Assembly (NCBI RefSeq): GCF_003319095.1
Contig: NZ_QOHI01000001.1
Span: forward strand, 1,116,001 to 1,180,000
Length of the DNA: 64,000 nucleotides
Direction: 5' to 3'
DNA from: Blastococcus sp. TBT05-19
GTDB lineage: Bacteria; Actinomycetota; Actinomycetes; Mycobacteriales; Geodermatophilaceae
Below the pieces are notes generated by a model. It did not search any database and was not told the origin of the DNA. It was given only the letters and a program-made list of their open reading frames with translations. The position numbers and the translations under genes were made by a program. This document shows, one piece after another, positions 18,999 through 28,265 of the stretch (position 1 is its first letter; every line of letters starts with the position of its first letter).

Positions 18999-20404
18999 TG
19001 ACCGCGGTCGGGCACGGCGGGCTCGCGGGGCACCTCGACGGGTTCGTGCGGGCGGTCCGCGAGGCCGGCATCCCGGTCGGCATCAGCCAGGCGGTCGACG
19101 CCGCGGAGATCCTGACCGTGGTCGACCTGCTCGACCGGGAGCAGCTGCGCCACGGCCTGGCGGCCGTGCTGCTGCAGCGGGCGGCCCAGCGGCCGACCTA
19201 CGACGTGCTGTTCGACCTGTGGTGGCCGCTGGGCGACCGGCCGGTGGCCGACACCGAGGACGACGACGGCGGCCAGGGCGCGGAGGCCACCCTCGACGTG
19301 CCCGACGACGCCGCGCTCGCCGAGCTCATGCGCGCGGAGCTGCTGCGGCTGCTGACCGACGGCGACCCGGAGGAGCTGCGCCGGTTCGCCCGCGAGGCCG
19401 TCGACCAGCTCGGGCAGGGGCAGCCGACGCCGTCGGGGCAGTCGTACTTCAGCTACCGCGTGCTGCGGGCGCTCTCGCCCGACACCCTCGTCGCGCAGCT
19501 GCTCGCCGGGCTGCTGGGCGACGCCGGCACGGGCGGGCTGGCCGAGCAGGTGGCGCGGCAGACCGTGCGCGACCGGCTGAACGCGTTCAAGTCCGCCGTC
19601 GAGGCCGAGGTGCGCCGGCGGACGGCGGCGGAGAAGGGCCGCGACCGCGTGGCCAAGAACGCCGTGCGGCCGCTGGCCGACCAGGTGGACTTCCTCCGCG
19701 CCCAGGCCGCGGACCTCGCCGAGCTGCGCCGGGCGGTCACGCCGCTGGCCCGCCGGCTCGCCGTGCGGCTCTCGGCCCGCCGCCGTCTGGGGCGGGAGGG
19801 CCGGCTGGACTTCCGCAAGACCGTGCGCGCCTCGCTGGCCACCGGCGGCGTCCCGGTGGTCACCCACCACCGGCCCCGGAAGGTGCACAAGCCCGAGCTG
19901 GTGGTCCTCTGCGACGTCAGCGGGTCGGTCGCCGGGTTCAGCCACTTCACCCTGATGCTCACCCAGGCGCTGCGCGAGCACTTCAGCGGCGTCCGGGCGT
20001 TCGCCTTCGTGGACTCGACCGACGAGGTGACCCGCTTCTTCCGGCCCGGGGTCGACGTCGCCGACGCCATCTCCCGCATCGGGCGGGAGGCGCAGGTGGT
20101 CGCCTACGACGGGCACAGCGACTACGGCACCGCGTTCGAGGTGTTCGCCGACCGCTGGGCCTCGGCCGTGGGCCCGAAGACGTCGCTGCTCGTGCTGGGT
20201 GACGGGCGCACGAACTACCGCCAGCCGGGCGTCCCGGTGCTGGCCGACCTGGTGCGCCGGGCGCGCTCGGCGCACTGGCTGAACCCCGAGCCGCGCCGGA
20301 TGTGGGGGAGCGGGGACTCCGCCGCCGATCGGTACGGCGAGGTCATCGACATGGTCGAGTGCCGCAACGCCGCGCAGCTGACGGACTTCGTCACCACCCT
20401 CTGA
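18998..20404 (+). CDS. CoxE-like VWA domain protein
   Basis: A 468-aa cytoplasmic partner of the MoxR ATPase. The C-terminal VWA domain has the MIDAS motif CDVSGSV (near residue 305) and continues SHFTLMLTQALREHF and LVLGDGRTNYR, typical of CoxE. The N-terminal 250 residues are helical and charged. The ATG overlaps the TGA of the MoxR gene, so both are made together. No molybdenum hydroxylase or CO dehydrogenase gene is near. Confidence 0.85.
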   Translation: MTAVGHGGLAGHLDGFVRAVREAGIPVGISQAVDAAEILTVVDLLDREQLRHGLAAVLLQRAAQRPTYDVLFDLWWPLGDRPVADTEDDDGGQGAEATLDVPDDAALAELMRAELLRLLTDGDPEELRRFAREAVDQLGQGQPTPSGQSYFSYRVLRALSPDTLVAQLLAGLLGDAGTGGLAEQVARQTVRDRLNAFKSAVEAEVRRRTAAEKGRDRVAKNAVRPLADQVDFLRAQAADLAELRRAVTPLARRLAVRLSARRRLGREGRLDFRKTVRASLATGGVPVVTHHRPRKVHKPELVVLCDVSGSVAGFSHFTLMLTQALREHFSGVRAFAFVDSTDEVTRFFRPGVDVADAISRIGREAQVVAYDGHSDYGTAFEVFADRWASAVGPKTSLLVLGDGRTNYRQPGVPVLADLVRRARSAHWLNPEPRRMWGSGDSAADRYGEVIDMVECRNAAQLTDFVTTL

Positions 20405-20724
20405 GCGGTCCTCCGGGTCGATCCGACCGCGAGTCCGCAGGTCGCCGAGTCACCGTGTCGACATGTCGCTCCGACGTGGCGCGCGGCACACGGGCGCGAT
20501 CGAGACGGTGCCGTAACCGAATGCCCGTTGCCGCGTTGTCAACGCGGTGTCGACCTGTCGGCACCGACTGACCGCGACGACGCGGCCGGACCGCGACCGG
20601 CTGCACGGGGGAGCCGGTCGCAGCGGGTCCGCCCGTCCCGGTCCACGGACCGGGTCGGGTGGGTCCGCGGGGCCGGGGCCGGTCCTCACGGGCCGGCCCC
20701 GGACGCCCCGGATACGCTCGTCCG
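20405..20724. other. Intergenic region before nadD
   Basis: A 320-base region with no convincing gene. It holds short palindromes (CGACATGTCG near 20460, and GTCGAC-containing segments near 20547) and ends with the nadD -10. Short reading frames here are arginine/proline-rich and look like chance frames. Confidence 0.4.
20713..20718 (+). promoter_or_regulatory. -10 hexamer of nadD (leaderless)
   Basis: TACGCT lies six bases before the GTG at 20725, so the nadD-rsfS-phosphatase mRNA probably starts at the initiation codon. Confidence 0.5.
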
Positions 20725-21432
20725 GTGGCGGGACGACGAGTCGGTGTGATGGGTGGGACCTTCGATCCCGTCCACCACGGTCACCTGGTGGCCGCCAGCG
20801 AGGTCGCCGGGCTCTTCGGCCTGGACGAGGTGGTCTTCGTGCCCACCGGCGAGCCGTGGCAGAAGAGCGACAAGTCGGTCAGCCCGGCGGAGGACCGCTA
20901 CCTGATGACGGTCATCGCGACGGCGTCCAACCCGCGGTTCTCGGTGAGCCGGGTGGACATCGACCGGGGCGGCCCGACCTACACCTTCGACACCCTCACC
21001 GACCTGCACGCCCAGCGCCCGGACGACGAGCTGTTCTTCATCACCGGCGCCGACGCGCTGGCCCAGATCATGACCTGGCGCGACGGCGCCCGGTGCTTCG
21101 AGCTGGCGCACTTCATCGGCGTGACCCGCCCCGGCTACGCGCTGGCCGACGCGCACCTGCCCGAGGGCGGGGTGAGCCTGGTCGAGATCCCCGCGCTCGC
21201 GATCAGCTCCAGCGACTGCCGCGCACGGGTCGACCGCGGGATGCCGGTCTGGTACCTCGTTCCCGACGGCGTCGTGCAGTACATCGAGAAGCGCGGCCTC
21301 TACCGCCGACCGGTCGGCCGGGCGGCCGACGGCCGTCCCGCCTACGACCGTCCGACGCCGGGGAACACCCGCGCCGTCGACGGCGCTGAACCGTCCCCGA
21401 CTCCAGACCACCTCCAGGAGGTACCCCGATGA
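20725..21432 (+). CDS. nadD: Nicotinate-nucleotide adenylyltransferase
   Basis: A 235-aa enzyme that adenylates nicotinate mononucleotide in NAD synthesis. It begins with the nucleotide-binding [15 protein letters not shown] and has [10 protein letters not shown], the adenylyltransferase C-terminal motif. GTG at 20725 follows a TACGCT -10 at leaderless spacing. The last 30 residues are a proline-rich, probably disordered tail. It overlaps rsfS by four bases (ATGA). Confidence 0.93.
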   Translation: MAGRRVGVMGGTFDPVHHGHLVAASEVAGLFGLDEVVFVPTGEPWQKSDKSVSPAEDRYLMTVIATASNPRFSVSRVDIDRGGPTYTFDTLTDLHAQRPDDELFFITGADALAQIMTWRDGARCFELAHFIGVTRPGYALADAHLPEGGVSLVEIPALAISSSDCRARVDRGMPVWYLVPDGVVQYIEKRGLYRRPVGRAADGRPAYDRPTPGNTRAVDGAEPSPTPDHLQEVPR

Positions 21433-21842
21433 CCGCCTCGGCCGAAGCCCGGGAAACCGCGCTCGTCGCCGCGCAGGCGGCTGCGGACAAGCTCGCCACC
21501 GACGTCTCGATCGTCGACGTCAGCGAGCGGCTCGCCATCACCGACGCGTTCGTGCTCGCGTCGGCCCCCAACGAGCGCCAGGTGCAGGCCATCGTCGACG
21601 AGGTGGAGGAGCGGCTCCGCGAGCACGGCGTGAAGCCGGTGCGCCGGGAGGGCGTCGCCGAGGCGCGCTGGGTGCTCCTCGACTTCGTCGACGTCGTCGT
21701 GCACGTCCAGCACGCCGAGGAGCGGGCGTACTACGCCCTCGAGCGGCTCTGGAAGGACTGCCCGAGCATCCCCTTCGTCGACGAGGCGCAGCCCGCGACG
21801 GACGAGCCGTCCGCCCCGGCCGTGGAGACGGCCGGCCAGTGA
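21429..21842 (+). CDS. rsfS: Ribosome silencing factor
   Basis: A 137-aa RsfS/Iojap protein that binds L14 and blocks subunit joining. Conserved segments are [32 protein letters not shown] and the [13 protein letters not shown] strand with [12 protein letters not shown]. An acidic tail follows. ATGA overlap with nadD and a GTGA overlap with the phosphatase gene place it in the standard three-gene actinobacterial operon. Confidence 0.94.
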   Translation: MTASAEARETALVAAQAAADKLATDVSIVDVSERLAITDAFVLASAPNERQVQAIVDEVEERLREHGVKPVRREGVAEARWVLLDFVDVVVHVQHAEERAYYALERLWKDCPSIPFVDEAQPATDEPSAPAVETAGQ

Positions 21843-22585
21843 CCGCTGCGGCCCTTCCCGAGCTGCCGGTCGGCCGTCTGGTCGTCTGGCGGCACGGGCG
21901 GACCGGGTGGAACGCGGCGGGCCGCTTCCAGGGGCAGCTGGACCCCCCGCTGGACGACGTCGGCCGGGCGCAGGCCGCGCACGCCGCACCCCACCTGCTG
22001 GCCGGGCTCGACGGGCAGGACGCCGTGGTGCTCTCCAGCGACCTGGTCCGGGCCGCCGACACCGCGCGGGTGCTCACCGACCTGATGGGTGTGGAGCTGC
22101 AGCTGGACGAGCGGCTGCGCGAGCACGGGATGGGCGCCTGGGAGGGCCTGACCCGGAACGAGATCGCGGACCGGTTCCCCGAGCAGTACGCCGACTGGCT
22201 GGCCGGGCGACCCGTCCTCGGCCGGGGCGGCGAGGAGACGGCGGCGGTGGCCGCGCGCGTGCTGGCAGCCCTCCAGGACCTGCCTCCCGTCGAGGTCGCC
22301 GTCATCGTCACCCACGGCGGCACGAGCGGCCGCCTGATCGAGGCGCTGCTGGAGCTGGGTCCGGGGCAGCGGCGGGTCTTCGGTCCCCTCGGCAACTGCG
22401 CGTGGAGCGAGCTGGCGCGGCAGAGCGGACGCTGGCGGCTGCTGCGGCACAACTTCTCCGCGGGGCCGCTGCCCGAGGGCGTGGCGACCCGGCGAGCGGC
22501 GCAGGACACCGGCACGACCGTCCTGCCGGGCACCGGTGGGCAGCCGGGGCCCGACCCGGTGCAGGACGCCGACGCCGTCGGCTGA
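21839..22585 (+). CDS. Histidine phosphatase family protein
   Basis: A 248-aa member of the phosphoglycerate-mutase-like phosphatases. The catalytic RHG motif is in VVWRHGRTGWN near residue 20, and the second His is in VIVTHGGTSGR. It follows nadD-rsfS, where actinobacteria commonly encode a phosphatase of this family (the mycobacterial homologue acts on glucosyl-3-phosphoglycerate). The substrate here is not proven. Its C-terminal 40 residues are low in complexity. Confidence 0.85.
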   Translation: MTAAALPELPVGRLVVWRHGRTGWNAAGRFQGQLDPPLDDVGRAQAAHAAPHLLAGLDGQDAVVLSSDLVRAADTARVLTDLMGVELQLDERLREHGMGAWEGLTRNEIADRFPEQYADWLAGRPVLGRGGEETAAVAARVLAALQDLPPVEVAVIVTHGGTSGRLIEALLELGPGQRRVFGPLGNCAWSELARQSGRWRLLRHNFSAGPLPEGVATRRAAQDTGTTVLPGTGGQPGPDPVQDADAVG

Positions 22586-22629
22586 CCGCTCCGCGGGGCG
22601 CCGGGGCCGCCGCGGGGGATGCCGCCGGT

Positions 22630-22635
22630 TAGCCT
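22630..22635 (+). promoter_or_regulatory. -10 hexamer of the degV-family gene (leaderless)
   Basis: TAGCCT lies six bases before the GTG at 22642, again giving a start-codon-proximal transcription start. Confidence 0.45.
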
Positions 22636-22641
22636 CGCCGC

Positions 22642-23505
22642 GTGCCCGTCGCCGTCCTGACCGATTCGACGGCCTACCTCCCTCGCGAGCTGGTGGCTGC
22701 CTACGGCATCCACGTCGTCCCGCTCTACGTCGTCCTCTCCGGGCGCTCGGGGCGCGAGGGCGAGGACATCTCCTCCGACGACGTCGCCAAGGCGCTGGTC
22801 ACGCGGGGGCAGAAGGTGTCCACGTCCCGGCCCACGCCGGGGGACTTCGTGGCCGCCTACCGGGCCGCGCTCGAGGGCGGAGCCGACCGCGTGGTGTCGA
22901 TCCACCTGTCGTCGGAGCTGTCGGGCACCTGGGACGCCGCCCGCGTGGCCGCCTCGCAGGTGGGGGAGCACATCGTCTCCGTCGTCGACTCCCGCTCGGC
23001 CGCCATGGCCACCGGCTTCGCCGTGCTGGCGGCGGCCCGGGCAGCGGCCGACGGCGCCGACCTGCGGACCGTGGACCGGATCGCGCGGGACACCGTGGAC
23101 CGCACCCGCACGCTGTTCGTCGTCGACACCCTGGAGCACCTGCGCCGGGGTGGGCGCATCGGCTCGGCGGCGGCGATCCTCGGGTCCGCGCTGGCGGTGA
23201 AGCCGGTGCTCCACGTCGTCGAGGGGCGGGTCGTCCCGCTGGAGAAGGTGCGCACCTCCGCGCGGGCGCTGCACCGGCTCGTGCAGCACGTCGTCGAGTA
23301 CGCCGGCGAGCGCGAGGTGTCGCTCGCCGTGCACCACCTCGCCGCCGCCGACCGGGCCGACCGGCTGGTGGCCGAGCTGCGCGCGCGGGTCCCCGCCGTG
23401 CGCGACGTGCACGTGAGCGAGCTCGGTGCGGCCATCGGGGCGCACGTGGGCCCGGGCGCGGTCGGCGTGGTGGTCGCGCTGCCGCCCGAGGGCGCGACGT
23501 CCTGA
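22642..23505 (+). CDS. DegV family fatty-acid-binding protein
   Basis: A 287-aa protein that begins VAVLTDSTAYLPRELV, the family N-terminus, and contains SRPTPGDF, HLSSELSGTW and DTLEHLRRGGRIG, all characteristic of DegV. In firmicutes the homologues (FakB) present fatty acids to a kinase; no fakA-like gene is present here, so the role is uncertain. GTG start, leaderless spacing. Confidence 0.9.
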   Translation: MPVAVLTDSTAYLPRELVAAYGIHVVPLYVVLSGRSGREGEDISSDDVAKALVTRGQKVSTSRPTPGDFVAAYRAALEGGADRVVSIHLSSELSGTWDAARVAASQVGEHIVSVVDSRSAAMATGFAVLAAARAAADGADLRTVDRIARDTVDRTRTLFVVDTLEHLRRGGRIGSAAAILGSALAVKPVLHVVEGRVVPLEKVRTSARALHRLVQHVVEYAGEREVSLAVHHLAAADRADRLVAELRARVPAVRDVHVSELGAAIGAHVGPGAVGVVVALPPEGATS

Positions 23506-23632
23506 AGTCCTGAGGCGGGGAGGCACCCGGGCATCCTGGCCTCCGGTGCACGCCCGGCCTCGTGCGTCGTCCACAGCGGGCGGGGGCATCCACAGGTGCC
23601 GCTGCACCGGGCCGCGGGGAACAGCCGCTTCC

Positions 23633-23638
23633 TAGCGT
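23633..23638 (+). promoter_or_regulatory. -10 hexamer of comEA (leaderless)
   Basis: TAGCGT lies seven bases before the GTG at 23646. Confidence 0.45.
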
Positions 23639-23645
23639 CGCCGGG

Positions 23646-24434
23646 GTGCGCCTCCCACTCCGCCGGAACGACGACGCGGACCTGATCCGTGCCCGCCTGC
23701 GGGCGCTGCTGGCGCAGGAACCGGAGCTGCCGGGCGGCTGGCTGCCCGAGGACGACGACCCGCCGTTCGACGAGGTGCCCGTCGACGACGGCCTGCCGCC
23801 GGGGCTCGGCCGGCACCGGGCGCCGGGGACCGCGGCCCGCGTGAGCACCGGGCCGCGCGGTGCGCGAGCGCTGTGGCTCGCGGCCGTGCTGGCGGTCGGC
23901 CTGCTCCTGGGGTGGACCTGGCTGGACCGGCCGGTCGTGGAGCCGGCCGCGGACCTCCCGCCGGCCGCACCTGCTCCGTCGTCCACGCCGGTCGGTGAGG
24001 CGGCGGAGACGTCCCCGACCGTGGTGGTCTCGGTGGTGGGGCAGGTGGCTCAGCCGGGTCTGGTCACCCTGCCCTCGGGCGCCCGGGTCGCGGACGCGCT
24101 GGCGGCGGCGGGAGGCCTCCTGCCCGGTGCCGACGCCACCTCCGTGAACCTGGCAGCTCCGGTCGCCGACGGCGAGCAGATCGCGGTCGGGCTGCCACCC
24201 GCGGCAGCAGCTGCGGGGAGCTCCGGGCCGTCGGCGGGTGGCGGGAAGGTCGACCTGAACAGCGCGGGCGTCGCAGAGCTGGACGCCCTGCCGGGGATCG
24301 GCCCGGTGCTCGCCCAGCGGATCGTCGACCACCGCACCGCGCAGGGGCCGTTCGGCAGCGTCGACGAGCTCGACGACGTCCCGGGCATCGGACCGTCGAT
24401 CGCGGCCGAGCTGGCCGAGCTGGTACGCGTGTGA
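23646..24434 (+). CDS. comEA: ComEA-type DNA-binding competence protein
   Basis: A 262-aa membrane-anchored DNA receptor. It has one membrane span (about residues 80-100), an SLBB domain (VSVVGQVAQPGLVTLPSG) and a C-terminal double helix-hairpin-helix (LNSAGVAELDALPGIGP then LDDVPGIGPSIAAEL). GTG at 23646 is chosen for the TAGCGT -10 seven bases upstream. It overlaps comEC by four bases (GTGTGA). The pair suggests a natural DNA uptake channel, though other competence genes are not in the window. Confidence 0.9.
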   Translation: MRLPLRRNDDADLIRARLRALLAQEPELPGGWLPEDDDPPFDEVPVDDGLPPGLGRHRAPGTAARVSTGPRGARALWLAAVLAVGLLLGWTWLDRPVVEPAADLPPAAPAPSSTPVGEAAETSPTVVVSVVGQVAQPGLVTLPSGARVADALAAAGGLLPGADATSVNLAAPVADGEQIAVGLPPAAAAAGSSGPSAGGGKVDLNSAGVAELDALPGIGPVLAQRIVDHRTAQGPFGSVDELDDVPGIGPSIAAELAELVRV

Positions 24435-26773
24435 GGGAGGTCGGGCCCGAGGAACTGCCCGACCAGCGGTGGCGCTGGCTGGACCTGCGGCTCTGGCCGG
24501 TCGCCGCCACGGTGTGGGCGCTCGGGCTCGCCGCTCCGCACCTGGCGGCGTCGACACTTGGCTGCATCGCCGCCGGTGCCGGCGTGCTCGCCGGGATCGC
24601 CGCCCGCTCGGGCCGCTCCGGTGCCCCGGTGGCCGTCGCGGTGCTGGCGGCTCTCCTCGCGGCGGCGGGGACCGGGGCGGTGCGGGCGGCCGAGCGGGAG
24701 ACCGCGCCGTTGGCCGACGTCGCCGCGACCCGGGCGACGGTGCACACCTGGCTGGCGGTGACCGGCACGCCGCACCTCGTCCGGGGCGCCGGTGAGCCGC
24801 GGGTGGTGCTCGACGCGGAGGTCCGCTCCGCCCAGCACGGGGCGGGTGCCGCGGTGCTCGTCTTCGCGCCGGCGGAGGGGTGGGCCGATCTGCTCCCGGG
24901 CCAGGAGGTGCGGGCCCGGGCCGGAACCGCCCCGCCCGGCCCCGGGGACGACGTGGTGGCGGTGCTCTCCGTCCGCGGACCGCCGGACGACGTGCGACCG
25001 CCCCCGGCGGAGCAGCGGGTGGCGGCGGCGGTGCGGACAGCGCTGGCCGAAGCCTCCGCGCGCGTGCTCGACGACCGGCCCGGCGGGCTGCTGCCCGGCC
25101 TCGTCGTCGGCGACACCAGCGCCATGGACCCGGTCCTCGACGAGGAGTTCCGCCGGGCCGGCCTGTCGCACCTCACCGCCGTGTCCGGCGCGAACGTCGC
25201 CATCGTGATCGCGGGCGTCCTGTGGCCGCTGCGCCGGCGGGCGGTCGACCGGCGCCTCCAGGCGGCGGTCGGCGTCCTCGCGCTCGCGGCGTTCGTCCTG
25301 CTGGCCGGCCCGAGCGCCAGCGTGGTGCGCGCCGCGGCGATGGGTGCGGTGACGCTGCTGGCGCTGGCCTCCGGACGGGTGCGGTCCGCCCTGCCCGCGC
25401 TCGCTGCTGCGGTGACCGTCCTGCTGCTTGCCGACCCGTCGCTAACCCGGGACCCGGGGTTCGCGCTGTCGGTCGTCGCCACCGCGTCCATCGTGCTGCT
25501 CGCGCCCGGCTGGGGCCGGCGTCTGCGCCGGCGGGGCTGGCCCGCCTGGCCGGCCGACGCCGTGGCCGTCAGCGCCGCCGCCGGGCTGGCGACCGCCCCC
25601 CTGATCGCGGGGCTCAACGGCACCGTGAGCCTGGTGTCGTTGCCGGCCAACCTCCTCGCTGCCCCAGCGGTGGCCCCGGCCACCGTCCTCGGCCTGCTGG
25701 CCGCGGGAGCCGCCGTGGTCGTGCCGCCGCTGGGCGACGTCCTGGTGTGGCTCGCCGGCTGGCCGGTGCGCTGGGTGGTGCTGGTGGCCGAGCGGGCCTC
25801 CGCGCTGCCCGACGCCGTGGCGGGCTGGCCCGGGGGAGTGCGGGGCGCGGTGGCGCTCGGCGTGCTCCTGGCCGCCGTCGGCTGGGCGCTCTGGCGGTTC
25901 TCCCGGCTGCGCCCCCTGGCGCTCGCCGCCGCGGTGGGGGTGGTGGTCGTCGGCTGGCCGCTGCGGCAGCCGCTGGACGGGTGGCCGGTGGCGGGGTCGG
26001 TGCTCGTGGCCTGCGACGTCGGTCAGGGCGACGCCCTCGTGCTGCCGCTGGGCGACGGCGCGGGCGTGCTCCTCGACGCCGGACCGGAGGTCGGCCCCGT
26101 CGACGCCTGCCTGGACCGGCTCGGCATCGACGAGCTGCCGCTGGTGCTCCTCTCGCACCTCGACGCCGACCACGTGGGCGGCCTCGCCGGCGCCCTCACC
26201 GGCCGTCGGGTGGGCGTGGTCGCGACCGGCTCGCTGTCGCCGGCCGACGACCGCGCCGGGCCGGTCGACGCGCTGGTGCGCCGGGCAGGAGGAACGCGGG
26301 AGGTGCTCGTGCCCGGCGATCGCCGGACCGCCGGGGAGGCGGTGCTGGAGGTCCTCGCCCCGTCGCCCCGCCGGGCCACCGCCGCCGCCGAGCCCAACGA
26401 CCTCTCCCTCGTCGTCCGGGTCACCGTGCGCGGCCTGCGGATCCTGCTGACCGGGGATCTCGGGGCGGAAGCGGAGGCGCGGCTCGTGCGGGACGGGACG
26501 GACCTGCGCGCCGACGTGCTCAAGGTCCCGCACCACGGCAGCGCCGACTTCGACCCGCAGTTCCTCGCCGCGTCCGGAGCCGCGGTCGCCGTGGTGTCGG
26601 TGAGCGCGGACAACACCTACGGCCACCCCGCGCCCGAGCTGCTCGACCAGCTCGCCGACTCCGGGATGCGGGTGCACCGCACCGATCGGGAGGGCGACGT
26701 CGCGGTGGTGGGGGAGGCGGGCGACTGGGGAGTGGCCTCCCGCCGCCCGGCAGGAACCGTCGGCGCCCCGTGA
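24431..26773 (+). CDS. comEC: ComEC/Rec2 DNA uptake channel
   Basis: A 780-aa integral membrane protein forming the channel for incoming DNA. It has an N-terminal hydrophobic pair, an OB-like soluble region, the Competence domain with about eight spans (GLSHLTAVSGANVAIV onward, residues 230-500), and a C-terminal metallo-beta-lactamase-like domain with HLDADHVGG and VPHHGSAD. The domain order is that of full-length ComEC. GTG start overlaps the comEA stop. Confidence 0.93.
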   Translation: MREVGPEELPDQRWRWLDLRLWPVAATVWALGLAAPHLAASTLGCIAAGAGVLAGIAARSGRSGAPVAVAVLAALLAAAGTGAVRAAERETAPLADVAATRATVHTWLAVTGTPHLVRGAGEPRVVLDAEVRSAQHGAGAAVLVFAPAEGWADLLPGQEVRARAGTAPPGPGDDVVAVLSVRGPPDDVRPPPAEQRVAAAVRTALAEASARVLDDRPGGLLPGLVVGDTSAMDPVLDEEFRRAGLSHLTAVSGANVAIVIAGVLWPLRRRAVDRRLQAAVGVLALAAFVLLAGPSASVVRAAAMGAVTLLALASGRVRSALPALAAAVTVLLLADPSLTRDPGFALSVVATASIVLLAPGWGRRLRRRGWPAWPADAVAVSAAAGLATAPLIAGLNGTVSLVSLPANLLAAPAVAPATVLGLLAAGAAVVVPPLGDVLVWLAGWPVRWVVLVAERASALPDAVAGWPGGVRGAVALGVLLAAVGWALWRFSRLRPLALAAAVGVVVVGWPLRQPLDGWPVAGSVLVACDVGQGDALVLPLGDGAGVLLDAGPEVGPVDACLDRLGIDELPLVLLSHLDADHVGGLAGALTGRRVGVVATGSLSPADDRAGPVDALVRRAGGTREVLVPGDRRTAGEAVLEVLAPSPRRATAAAEPNDLSLVVRVTVRGLRILLTGDLGAEAEARLVRDGTDLRADVLKVPHHGSADFDPQFLAASGAAVAVVSVSADNTYGHPAPELLDQLADSGMRVHRTDREGDVAVVGEAGDWGVASRRPAGTVGAP

Positions 26774-26785
26774 CACCATGCAGCC

Positions 26786-27787
26786 GTGCCTGCTTCACCG
26801 GTCGAGCCCACCTCTCGGCTGCGCGTCGTGATCGGCGAGGAGGAGCTGCTCCGGTCGCGCGCCGTGAGCGCCGTGCGCGCCGCCGTCCTCGCCCGCCACC
26901 CCGACGCGGAGGTGCACGAGCTGGCCGCGCTGGGCCTCCCGATCGGCCAGCTGGCCGACGTGCTGGCGCCCTCGCTGTTCGGCGGTCACCGGATGGTCGT
27001 GGTGACCGGCGTCAACGAGGCGGCGGGCGCGCTGGCGGACTCGCTCACGTCGTACGCGAAGGACCCGGACCCCGACCTCACGCTCGTGATCGTCCACTCG
27101 GGGGGCAAGCGCAACGAGGCGCTGGTCAAGGCGTTCAGGAGCGCCGGCGCCGCCGTCGACGAGTGCCCCAAGGTGAGCTCCGTCGGTGACCGCATCGCCT
27201 TCGTGCGCAACGAGGTCCGCACCTTCGGCGGCCGGATCGCACCCGACGCGGTCACCGCGCTCGTGGACGCGATCGGCGCCGACCTGCGCGGGCTCTCGGC
27301 GGCGGCCAGCCAGCTGGTGAGCGACTTCGGCGGGAACATCGACGCCGACGACGTCGCCCGTTTCCACCGCGGGCAGGCCGAGGTCACCGGCTTCACCGTC
27401 GCCGAGCGGGTGCTCACCGGCGACCGGGCCGGATCGATCGAGATGCTGCGCTGGGCCCTGGAGCGCGGCGTGGCCCACGTGCTCATCGCCGACGCCATCG
27501 CCGACGGCGTGCGCACGGCCGCGCGGGTGGCCTCGCTGAGCTCCACCAACCCCGGCGACCTCGCCCGCACGCTGAAGATGCCGCCCTGGAAGGTGAAGAA
27601 GGCCCAGGCGCAGGCGCGCGGCTGGAGCATCGACGGACTGCAGCAGGCGCTGGGCGTCGCCGCCGACCTCAACGCCGACGTCAAGGGGGCCGCGGCCAGC
27701 GCGGACTACGCCCTCGAGCGGGCCATCCGGCGGATCGTCACCATCCGCACCGAGACCGGCCGGGGACGCGTGCCCGGCGGTCGCTGA
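26786..27787 (+). CDS. holA: DNA polymerase III subunit delta
   Basis: A 333-aa clamp-loader subunit. It starts LRVVIGEEELLRSRAV and contains LVSDFGGNIDADDV, FTVAERVLTGDRAGSIEML and MPPWKVKKAQAQARGW, all typical of actinobacterial HolA. GTG start, 12 bases after the comEC stop. Converges on rpsT with a strong hairpin between the stops. Confidence 0.94.
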   Translation: MPASPVEPTSRLRVVIGEEELLRSRAVSAVRAAVLARHPDAEVHELAALGLPIGQLADVLAPSLFGGHRMVVVTGVNEAAGALADSLTSYAKDPDPDLTLVIVHSGGKRNEALVKAFRSAGAAVDECPKVSSVGDRIAFVRNEVRTFGGRIAPDAVTALVDAIGADLRGLSAAASQLVSDFGGNIDADDVARFHRGQAEVTGFTVAERVLTGDRAGSIEMLRWALERGVAHVLIADAIADGVRTAARVASLSSTNPGDLARTLKMPPWKVKKAQAQARGWSIDGLQQALGVAADLNADVKGAAASADYALERAIRRIVTIRTETGRGRVPGGR

Positions 27788-27808
27788 GCCGGAAGCCCGC
27801 GGAAAGCG

Positions 27809-27842
27809 ACGAGCCCCCGTCCCGGGAGGGAAGGGGGCTCGT
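27809..27842. terminator. Bidirectional terminator between holA and rpsT
   Basis: Perfect ten-base arms ACGAGCCCCC and GGGGGCTCGT around a 14-base loop, between two converging genes. No long T-run on either side. Confidence 0.7.
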
Positions 27843-27872
27843 TCGGTCCGCGCCCGCAGGCGCGGCGTCGGC

Positions 27873-28133
27873 TCAGAGGCCGGCGATGAGCTTCGTCAGA
27901 CCCGACTTGCGGTTGGCAGCCTGGTTCTTGTGGATGACGCCCTTGGAGGCGGCCTTGTCCAGCTGCTTGTTGGCGGTCGTCAGAGCGGCGGCGGCAGCAG
28001 CGGCGTCACCGGACTCGGCGGCCGTGCGGACGCGCCGGACGGCCGTCTTCAGGGCGGACTTGACGGCAACGTTGCGCTGACGCGCCTTCTCGTTGGTCTT
28101 GATCCGCTTCATCTGGGACTTGATGTTCGCCAC
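27873..28133 (-). CDS. rpsT: 30S ribosomal protein S20
   Basis: An 86-aa primary 16S-binding protein. It begins [21 protein letters not shown] and ends [21 protein letters not shown], as in the family. GTG at 28133 is chosen for this N-terminus; a longer in-frame version lacks any similarity. Separated by about 130 bases from the membrane protein gene upstream on the same strand, with a TATCTT hexamer near 28220 as a weak promoter candidate. Confidence 0.96.
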   Translation of the reverse strand: MANIKSQMKRIKTNEKARQRNVAVKSALKTAVRRVRTAAESGDAAAAAAALTTANKQLDKAASKGVIHKNQAANRKSGLTKLIAGL

Positions 28134-28265
28134 GCGTGAGCCTCGAAAAGTCTGGAGGGAATGGTTCTGACAGTGCGTCCGGGCGCAGCGCACGACCGCG
28201 CGACAGGACCGGTCTGCCAAGATACCAGCGACCTCGGCCCGCTCCCAACCCGGTCGATCGGGCGT